A DNA stretch of 64,000 bases, from positions 838,909 through 902,908 of the forward strand of contig FJUW01000023.1 in the NCBI GenBank assembly GCA_900074885.1, given 5' to 3'. How positions within the stretch are numbered: the stretch's first letter is position 1; the number at the start of each line of letters is the position of its first letter. The DNA is from Rhynchosporium graminicola (taxonomy: Eukaryota > Ascomycota > Leotiomycetes > Helotiales > Ploettnerulaceae). A program made the translations under genes and the position numbers. Of the stretch, positions 23,130 to 34,086 are shown in pieces. The notes beneath the pieces were generated by a model. It worked only from the letters and a program-made list of their open reading frames with translations. It had not been told where the DNA came from and searched no databases.

Positions 23130-25018
23130 ATGCCGAACTCAATGTCAACCTCGATCTTGAGGCTCTTATTCACTTCTTATGTCGTTGCGGCAGAGGCGTT
23201 AGTCTGGTCCTCCTGTGGTACCAATTTGGACTGCACAACCTTGACAGTCCCTCTGGAGTATGCTGTATCGACGAATCATGGACAGGCCAGCATAGCGCTG
23301 GTCAGATACAAAGCCAAAGTCTCGTCCTCGCAACGTCTAGGCTCACTTCTTGTCAATCCAGGTGGCCCAGGGGCATCGGGTGTATCTTTTGTACAGAACG
23401 GCGCCGGAAGTGCGATATCAAATCTTACTGGGGGGCTCTACGATATCATCGGATGGGATCCTCGCGGAGTTGGCCAGACCAGACCATTGCTCGAATGTTT
23501 CCCAAACGCATCAGCAGAATACAAGTTCTCAGAAGCTCTGCCAGGCGGACCAAACTTATGGCTGGGCATGTTCTCGAACTCGAGTTATGACGCCGAAGTA
23601 ACGAAAAGGATATCGGACTTCGACACTTCCATTGCTGGACTCTCCCATGCTTGTGCCGCTCAGAAATCCGCGGCTCTTTACACTTCCTCTGCGGCATATG
23701 TTGCTCGGGACATGGCAACTATTGTGACTGCACTTGATGGGAAAGACGCCAAGCTGAACTACTGGGGCTTTTCCTACGGAACAATCTACCTCGCGGAGTT
23801 CATACAAGCATTTCCTACTAGGGTTGGCCGTGTGGTAGCTGATGGAGTTTTTGACCCAGAGGCGAATGCTTTGACGTACACCAGTCAATTTCCAAACGAT
23901 CAGGTGTGTGCAAGCTTTCCTTCCCCTATGTACCGGCGTCAAAACATGACTTTTGGGGCGATAAGTGGTATTTTTATTGTGCTAACAATGCACAGATTTC
24001 TGCCAGGGATGCGATCAACGACCTGATATCTTTTTGTGAAGCGGCTGGTTCTAATTGTGCCTTATCCACCCCACCTAAAGGTGTCACCGCAACTTTAACA
24101 AAAAGAATCGACAATTTATTTGAAAGTCTCTTCCTCAATCCAATCGACTACTTCGGCACTCCCATCAGTCTCGACAGTTTCAACACTTTCTTAAGCTCGT
24201 TGATAATAATTCCAGCGACCTGGTCTCTCGTAGCAAACATCATAAAAGGACTTGAACTCCGCGATGCAACACTACTTGTCAATCTCGTTTCTTCTCAAAC
24301 AGCCAGCGCGCCAACAGACCCAAGCGCTCCTGGAGTGGGCACACAAAGCCAGTCTCCGCTCATGTGTATAGATAATGCACCATCTAGCAGCATCACACTC
24401 CAAACGCTTGTCAAACTCACTAAGAAGATATCCATCGCGGAGAATACACCATTCTTGTCTGCCGGCCTCAAGCCTATCAGCTTCTGCCGCAACTTCCCCG
24501 ACACTCGGCCACTCCTTAAGAACGCCGGAGTATCTCTCATGTCTGCGACAGACGCTATACTCCAGGCATCTAATACAACAGTCTTGATTGTAGTAAGTGT
24601 TTTCTTTTTTCGAGCCTATTTCTTGCTCTAGCGCAATTCTCCTTGGTTCAATATAACAATATCGCTGATATGGAACTCATAGAATCCCAAACACGATCCA
24701 AGTACACCTCTAATCTCAGCGAAGAAGCTTCGCTGTCTGCTTCCGAACTCTTCTAAAATTGCCATTCGTGGTGGATCTGGACACACGACTATATCCTTAG
24801 CATCCCTTTCAATGTCACAGACTATACATGACTTCTTCGTTTCAGGAGCCCTACCAATTGATGGCGAATATCATAATGTTGATCAGAATGTGTTTCCAGC
24901 TGGGTCGGGGAAAGACCTCGTAGCTGCGCCGGCTTTCAACGGGACGTACACAGGCGCTCAAACGAAGATCCTTCAGGCAACCTATTCGGTACTGGCCGCG
25001 TTCATATCGCTTGCCTGA
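23130..25018 (+). CDS. Secreted alpha/beta hydrolase with TAP-like C-terminal domain
   Basis: This predicted extracellular enzyme is related to bacterial tripeptidyl aminopeptidase and fungal TAP-like hydrolases; the natural substrate is unknown. Three exons (23130-23903, 23996-24592, 24683-25018) join in phase to 568 aa. The hydrophobic N-terminus (ILRLLFTSYVVAAEALVW) looks like a signal peptide. NPGGPGASG at 76-84 is the oxyanion loop, followed by the strand YDIIGWDPRGVG. The nucleophile is Ser215 in GFSYG. Exon 3 supplies the acid/base pair of the family: Asp462 (NPKHDPSTPL) and His491 (GGSGHTT), in the TAP C-terminal domain. Several NxS/T sites suggest glycosylation. The gene appears intact although it stands between transposon debris and a long gene-poor stretch. 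Confidence 0.9.
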
Positions 25019-27017
25019 GAGAGGTGATTCGGATCTGAGAATGAGAATCTTCAGAAACGACATTGTAATTGTATTGAGCAGGACTGGATTCAGCAGCACG
25101 GCTCACAAATACGAGGACGCTCAATGTATAAGCCTAAAGGACCAGAATGCCGCCTGGCAGCTTCATATGTTGACAGGTATTGAGACGTCAACACATCACT
25201 ACAGTTCGATTTATGAAACAATTCTCATCAGAGGAGATATCATAACTCATTGAGACACCCAGCCCTTTAGTATCTATAATGACATAAGTAAGAAACGGAG
25301 TTATCTATTTGCCCTTATCTATTGGTCCATAATCACAGCGACTGGACCAAGGATTAGCCGGATCCTGGATATATTTGTCCAGATGTCTCGACTACCTTGA
25401 TTCTGTAGACATCACAAAACTCCTGAATTTCAGATGACAGCACGTGTCACCATCTTATTCTAGCTACTCAATTGTACGTACGGCATAGAGTGATACTAAC
25501 TTTGATCAACGTAAGCTTAGATCATATCACTCTTTTGAAGTGATCAGTTTGACAATCAAGAAGAGCGCCCTGGTACTGAAAATTGAAGAATAGAGAGTAA
25601 CCACTACTGTAATACGTGCACTACGAGAGAAACCTTGTCTCCTTTGTTAATCAGTTGTTTTGATTTGCTAATATACCAGAAACTTCCTTTTGAGAGGGTA
25701 TTTTCTGGCGCAATACACCACCCACCTTCTGCGTGCTTCGACTCCTACCACCGCACCAAGAAGCACCTTCTCCTATACCGCAACGTTACTGTCAATTTTT
25801 CAAGATGTGCGCATTTACCTGTCAACTTTTTGTGTCTTGCGACAATTTCCACGCTCCACGCTAGCACTCCCCCCCCACCACAGCACTTGAAGATATATCA
25901 ATGATGACTTTCCCAAATCGACTTGGAATAAAACCTACACACTCCTACCAATAGCACCTAAAAATCCACTGACATGGTTTCTTACGCTGGCGGCATTATG
26001 TTCATCAAGGAGATACAGAAGTCTCCGAATAACAATATCCACCAAGCTCTACACACATTCTTTCGCGCCGCGCCGTCTACGGAAGACAGACAGAAGAACC
26101 ATTCTGGGTGATCAGAAAGTCAGCAAACGGAGATCCGATCTCGTCGTAAATATACACTTTGGGGTCGTGTTTGCACCTCATACTTTCTACCCTTCCTTGA
26201 ACCCGTTGGATCTACTACTTACTTTCTGACCTAGTGCACACGTTGGGCTGCACGCGACTGAAGCGCTTCGAGAAATAGCTGTAGGAAAGGGTTACTTCTT
26301 CGTGGTTATGGCACGCAATCGATCAGCCTTCTGCATCTCCTACATCTATGCTAGTAACGCACCCAGAGAAGTTGGTCGGTGGTACGGGAAAATTTGCAGA
26401 CGAGAAGGCGAAAGGCTAGCCTGGATCAAATCGCCGCCGATCGAGACGAGATTGAGTGCTATAGGTCAAACGAAAGACCTCGGTGAGAGATCAAATCAAG
26501 TGACGAGGTACGCTCCATCACTCACTACCGCCTCGCTATTGATACGATTTACAACTTCGTTCCCAAAGGGAAATATATGTGGTGTTTTTTGCATAGTATA
26601 GGCTTTTCCATAGCTTGAAAGGGGAGACCCTTCGAGGTATAGGCAAGAAGCCTCGAGTGGGAGGGTATAAGGGGCCTGCCTGTATAGTCTGTGGCATGTG
26701 AAGAAGAATGTTACATAATTATATCGTATGAGTCCAGTCAAAACGAAAAGTCTAATGTTACTGCGGCTTATATAAATTTGATCTGATATGAGTAATTAAA
26801 AAATGGCGTTGATCTTGCTCAAGGAATTTGTGAATTCGGCTATTGTTCATAGGCTATTTTTCATGAGACTAATCAATATTTATTCTGTATACAATAAACT
26901 GCAATTAAAATATCCAATGCTTCAAATAATCCAACAGAGACATAGCATCATTACATTCCAAAGCGTCCTGAAGTTGCGCTCAACAAATCATAAATCATAT
27001 CAATGGCAGCCTCGAAA
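25019..27017. other. Intergenic stretch, no supportable gene
   Basis: There is a 45-codon ORF beginning ATGGTTTCTTACGCTGG at 25974 and a 99-codon ORF near 26302; neither has recognisable features. A C-rich run (CCCCCCCCACC) lies near 25868. Confidence 0.4.
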
Positions 27018-28349
27018 CTACCAGCCCAACCTCAGCAACGCAGTTATAGTTGCGCCAGTCAGCTTCAGCAGTCCACCCAAATTACCGAGAATCCCCAGCA
27101 AGGATATATCGGCATTGCAAATCACGATATTGCACTGCGGGCTCGACAGCAAGTTGCCCAGCAGCACGCTCAGGCTGAGAGCCTCCAGTGTCGCGTTCAG
27201 TCCTGAGGGCTCCATTTCATAGGTTTTGGGGTCGAATGGCGGCAGGTCCCTCACACCAGGCATGAGCGTCTTAAAGAACTTGTACCAGATGTCGGCGGGC
27301 GGTCCTTTACCCGGCGTGACTTCCATCCAGCTGACGGTCATGTTAAGGCTGGGAATCATGAAGTTCTTCTGCTGAGGTGAACCGGACATTGCGAAGAGGT
27401 CGCGTGGCGCACTCGGTAGCCACGAGCGTTGGAATGGGTAGCCCGTAGGCGAGATGCAGGTGTCGCCGCGATTGGTCCAGAAGAGCATACCATAGCAGCC
27501 GTTATGCTCAGAGGGTACGCTGACCAAATCCACCCAGGTCTGAGAGAGGACGCGGCTGTTGCTGTAGACGCCGCCATTTTGCATCATGAGACCCAAGCGC
27601 GCGAAGTTATCGGGTGTGAGGTAGAGGTGGGCATACCCGTAAGAATTGCCGCTATTGTCTTTAAACCAGATATATTGTGTTTTGGCAATGCCGAGGGGCG
27701 TGAAGAGGTTGGCTTGCGCGAAGGCTTGGAGCTCTTGTCCTACGGCACGAGAAACGACGTAGGCGAGCAGGTCAGGTACTCGTTGCGAGTACTGGAAGGC
27801 TTCTCCTGCTGGAGTTACAAACTTCATGGCGAGCGCTTGTTGCGGTAAGCTCGGATCGAGGAGGAATGTAATTCCTTCACTAAAAACTCCCTTATCAAGT
27901 CCTGCAGTTTCTTGCAGAAGTTGTCGGATAGTGATAGCTCTGTGGGCGGCATCTCCCCAGCCAGCAGTGCTTGGCAGGTACTTGTCGATTGGATCATCCA
28001 GCTTGAGCTTCCCCTGGTCGAATGCGATTCCCGTAAGGATGCCTATTACTCCCTTGGCGGCACTGAAGAGATTCTTGCGGTCCTGGTCGGTAAGAGCGGA
28101 CGTTTGATTCGTAGAAAGCAGGCAATTATTACGGAAGACCTGAATAGCTAATTTCCCGCTCGGATTCGCATCTCCCACGGCCTTATTGAGAATATCCTGG
28201 TCGATGTTGAGTGCAGCAGCAGGGACCGACTCATATGCTGCGCCTGCAACCGGCAGAGTACAGTATCGTAGTGATGAAGGGACAGACGCAGCGAGAATTG
28301 TTGGGGTCGCAAAAGCTGCAGCAGCCAGACTATAGCCCTGGAACTTCAT
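27018..28349 (-). CDS. Secreted beta-lactamase-fold serine hydrolase
   Basis: A single-exon 443-aa protein of the class C beta-lactamase/penicillin-binding-protein-like esterase group. Residues 1-21 (MKFQGYSLAAAAFATPTILAAS) form a signal peptide. The catalytic SxxK motif is S96-A-A-K99. The tyrosine motif is Y187-S-Q189, where many relatives have YxN. The fold continues through TITIRQLLQETAGLD-like, YLTPDNFARLGLMMQNGG and the strand FAMSGSPQQKNFMIPSLNMTV. The C-terminal 50 residues are rich in Leu, Ile and Gly (LLGILGNLGGLLKLTG) and could anchor the protein or occupy a membrane. Relatives include lovastatin-pathway LovD-type esterases and fungal D-aminopeptidase-like proteins; the substrate cannot be told. 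In this neighbourhood it is one of two predicted secreted hydrolases. Confidence 0.88.
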   Translation of the reverse strand: MKFQGYSLAAAAFATPTILAASVPSSLRYCTLPVAGAAYESVPAAALNIDQDILNKAVGDANPSGKLAIQVFRNNCLLSTNQTSALTDQDRKNLFSAAKGVIGILTGIAFDQGKLKLDDPIDKYLPSTAGWGDAAHRAITIRQLLQETAGLDKGVFSEGITFLLDPSLPQQALAMKFVTPAGEAFQYSQRVPDLLAYVVSRAVGQELQAFAQANLFTPLGIAKTQYIWFKDNSGNSYGYAHLYLTPDNFARLGLMMQNGGVYSNSRVLSQTWVDLVSVPSEHNGCYGMLFWTNRGDTCISPTGYPFQRSWLPSAPRDLFAMSGSPQQKNFMIPSLNMTVSWMEVTPGKGPPADIWYKFFKTLMPGVRDLPPFDPKTYEMEPSGLNATLEALSLSVLLGNLLSSPQCNIVICNADISLLGILGNLGGLLKLTGATITALLRLGW

Positions 28350-30019
28350 TGTAAGTTACAAGAAAAGCACGGGAAACGAGTAGGCTCAAAATACCACCGC
28401 AGCAGCACGATGTAAAGCAGACAGATGCACCTATAAACAATAACAGAAGAGAAACCTGAATTGAGAAAAGATGAGATACGACACAATTAAAGAAAGAAAA
28501 CTTGGCTTGGTGACCATATGAAATTTTCCATACCTTCCTAGCCCAGTCAAGCGCAATCAGGCTAGGGACATTCCTCGTAAGGATGATGATAACGAGGACT
28601 TTCCTGCAGATCTGCAAGATTTGCCGAGGTGAGTCGGTGTTTTGATTCCAGAGCAAGTCCTGACGCATAGCAAATGCATAGTCTTTTGGGAGGGAAATCT
28701 GCAGGCGCGTAAAATTGGTGCCATTCTGAATGAAAGGGTATGAACACGTAACCGTTGCGTTTGATCTCGAATAAGTAGATAAAAGGAGTTCGATGATACA
28801 GGCGAGTTACGTCAGGATATGTCGATTTTCATGCCTGTGTAATGGTAGAGAAAGGTATTATCACTGAAATATTAGACAAATCGATTCCGATTCTAGATTG
28901 CAACTTCGACGTGGGGCTGCTCTCGTTTGTGTGCTAAAAGTAGTGCCGAGTCCTCAGTCGATGCATTGAATCTGGGCATTCTCGAGATCTAGAACCGTGG
29001 AGGAAAACATGGTTATGTGGTTGTGAACCGTTGCTGATCTGTCGATGCTGTTTTGTCCTTTTGATGAATGAGAAATAGGAATGATAAAAAGGAAGTGTGT
29101 ATTGGAACTTCTGATACTGTAAGAAGCGGTCGTATGCTCCTCCAGCGGCTGTGATTCGTACCTACTATCTTCGCTAAGGAGCCCGCGAGCTTCAATGTTG
29201 CTTTTGAGGGTGGCAACACAAGCCTACCCTAGTCGCTTATTCCCTCAAATCTCCGTCGGAGGGAAAAGGGGGCCGGCATTGGCATTGGCATAGAGCGAAT
29301 TTCTAACGAAATAGTAATTATTTAGTTTTCTAGTTATTCGTTATTTTTCAAAATAACACATGAATGAAGTCTTTGACCCCTATCTCAATATTTGACTTAA
29401 GTTGCATATGTTTTTCTCTCTCTACGTCGATGAAAAAAATATAATTCATATTAGAATTCGGCCTTCTCGCTTGTCAAAATCAGCCAGGTGTTCCTTCTAC
29501 GGAGAGCCTCAACCTGCCAACTTCCTTCATTATAGGGATCCAGAGACAGTCGCGAAAAGGGTTTCTGGAGTGCATCCCCGGTAGAGTCTTGAAGACTACA
29601 GGTAGGCAAAAGCGGGTTGTCCGCGAAAGCAAATATTGACCGCGTTCATTACGCGCAACCCGCGTTTACGTATATATCACAAATCCACCCCTTTATGATC
29701 TTGTCCAGGATATCAACTCCGATAAAACCAAGTCCAATCTTTCAAACATAATCACAAGAATCTAAAATGGCCGGATTCGGTCTGTGATCAAGAGGGTAGT
29801 TAATGCCTGGCTACTTCTCAAAGCTGGTAAAGCCAACCTCAAATCAAGATATTCAGCCGACCAGATTCCGCTGCTACGGGTTATGGAGAACTTCAGTTTG
29901 GGATCTTGATGAGCTGCTCTAAAAAGCAGCGAGGTAAAATCGAAATTGATCGATTGCTAGTTAAGTCTATCGTCTACTACTGCATATGGTGGTTAACATT
30001 CCGTCAAATGGCACCTTGT
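28350..30019. other. Gene-free stretch
   Basis: Contains the promoter of the minus-strand hydrolase and AT-rich segments near 29290-29440. No coding sequence was recognised. Confidence 0.4.
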
Positions 30020-30590
30020 GACAAGGCAGGTTGACCTCGATTCAAGGGATGATACTAGGAAGACGCCTCTATCATGGGCTAATAAAGACAAGCCTAAAGC
30101 CAATGGTACTTCCTCCTAGGCACGGGCAAAGTCGGTATTAACTTAAGAAATATCGCTGGTCGGACTCCTTTAACTATAGCTTATTAAGAAGGCTATGGAG
30201 CTGTTGTCAAGGAACTGCTTGGGGTAAGCGAGGTCGGGGATGATTCAGGAGTTTCAGGTCGTAATACTCCTTCGACGTGGGGTGCTAATACCTCCATTGA
30301 AGACATTGTCAAGTTATCACTCAAGACGAGAAAAGTGAACCTCGAGTTATATTTCCGAAGCTAGAATCGAAGGGAGAACTTCACTTGACACCGTTGTAAA
30401 AGGCTGGTTTAGGCAAGTCTACATCATCGTTAGAGTGCCTTTTGAGAAGGCAAAGCCGAGATCGAGCCACACTGGGGTGATGGCAAAATACCTTTCAATG
30501 GCCAGACACTGCTTCGTATACAACCAAATTCAACCATCCAGACATTGTGAAGCTGTCGTCCAAAGCTAGCAAATCTAAAGAGAATCTAAA
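30020..30590 (+). pseudogene. Decayed ankyrin-repeat coding fragment
   Basis: Pieces of ankyrin repeats can be read in more than one frame. VDLDSRDDTRKTPLSWANKD lies near 30031-30090, INLRNIAGRTPLTIAY near 30140-30185, then after an in-frame TAA the helix GYGAVVKELL. SGVSGRNTPSTWGA and SIEDIVKLSLK with VNLE follow near 30250-30345. The repeated pattern (V-D/N-L, R/K-TPL-S/T, helix ending in VKxL) is the ankyrin consensus. Stops and frame changes interrupt it, and no start, signal or partner domain (for example NACHT or HET) remains recognisable. It probably derives from a multi-repeat ankyrin gene of the kind abundant in filamentous fungi. Confidence 0.6.
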
Positions 30591-30890
30591 GAGGAGTTAC
30601 AACCTTTTTTGACCGATCACTTTATGAATCTTGAGCCAGAGGAGTTGTTCAATCCTATGAAGAGAGGAATATGAGTATAATTACTTGACGACTGAGCAAG
30701 CACGCATTTGTAAACTAGAACAAAAGACGTGTAAGTAGACTCCTTCAATGACAAATTTACGAGCGCTAGTTGTAAGTCCAACTCCCAAACTCCTCATACA
30801 TCAGACGCCTGTCAATGCGCCGGAAACTGCAAGCAAGAGAATCTCAAACAAGCAAAGGTACTCGCTGACCACACCCATCCAAGTCCACCC

Positions 30891-31443
30891 TCAAACAGTT
30901 CCTTCCAGATTCGGCCTAAACTTCCTAGCTGTTACCTCAATCTCAATCTTCATTTCATCATTCATCAAACCAGCCTCCATCATCGTTGCAGCTGGCCGAA
31001 TCGTACCCCATACAGCCCTCAAAGTGGGCCAGATCAAACAGAACTCCTTCTTGTCAGGCAAAATGTACCGGACACGAACGACATCTCTTAACGTGGCTCC
31101 GGCTTGGTCGAGCGCAGCTGCGATATTGATGAATGCTTGTTCCGTCTGCTCGACGATTGTTGGTGCGAGGAATCCGGTGTCATAGTGAACACTGAAAAGA
31201 TTCTCGTCAGCACGTGACGCGAAGCATGTGAGTGAGACTCAGTAAAGCATACCCGGTGGTTCCAGAAACCTCAATCCAAGAACCCGTCACAACCGCCCTG
31301 CTATAGCCGATCACAGCCTCGAATTCCGAGCCTGATGATATGAGTTTCCTTCCATTTTCTGCTCTAAGCTCTCCGATCGTAGGGCGCGGTAACTGATGAG
31401 ACAGGCGACGTTTGTCGATGAACGATTTCATGGAGGATTTCAT
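30891..31443 (-). CDS. RidA (YjgF/YER057c/UK114) family protein
   Basis: RidA proteins hydrolyse reactive enamine/imine intermediates released by PLP enzymes; eukaryotic members occur in cytosol and mitochondria. Two exons (31443-31253, 31191-30891) give 163 aa. Key stretches are FEAVIGYSRAVVTGSWIEVSGTTG, then after a 61-nt intron VEQTEQAFINIAAALDQAG, DVVRVRYILPDKKEFCLIWP, and the C-terminal IRPAATMMEAGLMNDEMKIE followed by IEVTAR. Arg in VRVRYI corresponds to the conserved catalytic-site arginine region. The N-terminal 30 residues (MKSSMKSFIDKRRLSHQLPRP) extend beyond the bacterial core. A second in-frame Met at codon 5 is an equally possible start. The DNA on the opposite strand also contains an open frame, which I treat as a shadow. 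Confidence 0.9.
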
Positions 31444-32303
31444 TTTGACGGATTGGGAGATTGGAAAAACGTTATTTAGTTGGGAAGCTTGCGGAGGGTG
31501 CGTGTTCTTAAAGAAAGGTTTAAGCCCACAGACGCCAAGGTCGGGGAGGTTTGATGGCTGTTGTGACTCAGATGAGGCTGAAACAGGTCTGTGAGCCAGT
31601 CATGAGTGCGATTCTTGGGAAGTGGAGCGAAGAAGCGAGAGAAAACAATCAAGCGATTCTGGAGGAGACTCAGGTGAGAATCCTGCAGCTCGTAGCCCAA
31701 AAGGGTGATGTGTATTGCTATCTTGAAAGATGCTTTTGAACTCCAAAATTCGTGCTACAACTTCCAAGACTCTTCGCATGGAGTGTGTGGGGTAATCGAG
31801 CGACCCATGCTTCAGAATTTGAAACTGTCGGGGAAACCACTAGTTTCAAGCGGAGACCACCTGACCGAAACATGAAGCTGAACAATGGCTCAGACCAGCT
31901 AGTCTTCGATGAGGAGCCTCGGTATCCAATAGAACGTGTGAGTGGTGAGGCTCAGAAGAACGCAATTGAGTATATGCTAGTCCAAAAATCAATCGTTCTC
32001 TGAAATTATGGAGACAATTGCTGGGAAATTTAAGTCAACATTACAATTACCATTAATCTCCCCAGGTTTGTTGCATGAGTAGCACACTAATAATTGTAAG
32101 TTGTAAGTTTTCATTGCTTGCAACTAAACGCTACATGAGTACGACGCTGTGGTGAAATACAAAATATTTGATCACCAGCCGCAGGAGCAACCGCCTTCTG
32201 CATCATCTTTAACCATGTCCTTCTCTTCCTGTTCCAAGCTCAAGGGCCAAATGCTTATGGCACCCAGCAATTTTTGTATTCATACATCACCGTAGCCAGC
32301 TCT
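31444..32303. other. Intergenic region between RidA gene and P450
   Basis: No supportable gene. Short ORFs (for example 31752-32003, plus) lack recognisable domains. Confidence 0.4.
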
Positions 32304-34086
32304 CTATTTCGCCTCATGCATTCTTACCTTCACGCCATTCGCACTACAACTCGTCATCGTCGAATGATAACTCGCTTCGAGCTGCGGATCCATATTCTCG
32401 ATCTTGTTATACTTTTGCAAGAGTCTGATCATGATGTAACTCGCTTCGATGATGGCGTACTGCTGGCCGACGCAGATGCGTGGACCTCCGCTGAACTAGG
32501 GAATACAGTTAGGTTAAATTGATACTGCTTCAACTCAGGTCATTGGGTATGTTTAAGAAACAAAATCTGGAGAAGTGACAGGGAAATTTATGAACGACTA
32601 ATCGACTTACTGGTATATACTCCCACCCAAATTTCCTTCCCTCCCACCTCTCCGGTACAAATTTATCCACATCGCTCCCCCAAAGATCCTCTCTCCTATG
32701 TAACACGAAGGCACTATAGAAGACCATACCTCCCCTTGGCACAAATACTCTTCCTCTCCCTTCATCTCCCCCTCCCCTCGGCAAATACGTATCTTTATTT
32801 GCCACGCGGAAATTATGCGGCACCACCGTCTCCAGTCTCAACGTCTCGTGAATACAATTCTGGAGATATTTGCACGCTTTAATTTTCGTGAATGTGATGT
32901 CTGATTCTGGGTTACAGGAGCTGTAGGAGCCGAATTTTGAGAGAATTTCTTCACGAAGGAGTTGGAAGCGGCTTGTGTCTCGGACGAGGAGGAAGAGTAG
33001 CCAGCCGATTAAGGAGGCTGTTGTGTCGCGCCCAGCGAGTAAGAGGTGCATTATCTGGGAGCGAAGCTCGATGGGATCCTGAGTAGAGTTTGCGAGGGCT
33101 TCGAGGAATACGTAAGTGCCTTTTTGATCTCCATTTATACTTCCGAAGTCCGACATCAACACTTTCTTTTCGTCAATTTTCTCTTGCCTTGCCCGTAGAT
33201 GCTCTGTAACAATGGTATCGACGTATTGATTACACGTCTTAATAGCATTATTCCAGCCTTCGGGGATATACCAATGTGGATAAGGTTGGAATTTCGAACG
33301 CTTCGCTAATCCTGCATTCCCGACATCGAAAGCTTCTCCGAAAGCCTGAGCATCTGCACCTTCATCTCTCCTCTCAGTCTGCCTCCCACTCCCATATTCC
33401 AGTTCCTGTTTCCTCCTTTGAAGAAACCCCGTCTGACTCGCTGCCGACTTCCCTAGCAAGAATTCCGTCGCAGCATCAAGAGTTAGATTGAACAACAACG
33501 GCTGCAAATCCAACTCCTTCGTCCAGCCCTCCTCTCCATCTGGTCCTTCGGTAGTACCTTCAAGCTCGACCGCTTTGACGAATTCTTGAAAATGCCTCTC
33601 CTCCACCCCAAGATCGCTAATCTGTCCCCTCGAGAACTGCGGCCTGATCAACTTCCGACTTCTTTCCCAATCCTGACCGTCTTGCAGGAAAATTCCCTTC
33701 CCTAAGAATGGATGCGCGTTCAGTCCCCTAACTTCGCCGATATTGAAATCCTCGAATTGAGTGGCAAGAAGAGCTTGGATGTTCTCTACATCGATTGTGA
33801 AAAGCCGGGGGGCGCCGAGAATGGTGGTGCTGAATGTGTGGTAAGGGAAAGTGGTTGATCGGTTAAGAAGGTAGAGGGGGTATGACTTGGATTTGATCGA
33901 GCGAACGGCGGCGAGTATATGATCCAGACCGAACGGAAGGGTATTAGGTTGGACTGGAGGAGGGAGACAATTTAAGCGACGAGCCGTAATGGTGTTGTGG
34001 CAACTGAGGTAGAAAGAACGAATAATTTTATAGAGGAGATATGCGACGAGGAGCGAGAGGAGAGGTCCTGAGGTAACTGAAAACAT
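32304..34086 (-). CDS. Cytochrome P450, CYP52-like (n-alkane/fatty-acid omega-hydroxylase type)
   Basis: This is a membrane-anchored ER monooxygenase resembling the CYP52 family, whose members hydroxylate alkanes and fatty acids at the terminal carbon. Two exons (34086-32611, 32495-32304) give 555 aa. I chose the Met at 34086 because it opens directly into a transmembrane anchor (MFSVTSGPLLSLLVAYLLYK); the frame is open for 68 more codons upstream, but that part has no P450 features. Motifs: I-helix AGRDTT at 351-356, ExxR E414TLR, PERW at 478-481, and heme loop FSGGPRICVGQ at 493-503 with Cys500 as thiolate ligand. The 115-nt intron falls exactly before the heme loop. The C-terminus NGVKVRMHEAK fits CYP52. 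All catalytic motifs are intact. Substrate assignment is by family resemblance only. Confidence 0.92.

Noticed and set aside
23300..23950. Long antisense frames (23446-23942, minus)
   Set aside because: Shadows of the TAP-like hydrolase, which is supported by signal peptide, oxyanion loop and GFSYG.
30748..31185. 145-codon open frame on the plus strand
   Set aside because: It is the antisense shadow of the RidA exon; the minus strand gives the conserved RidA sequence with a proper intron.
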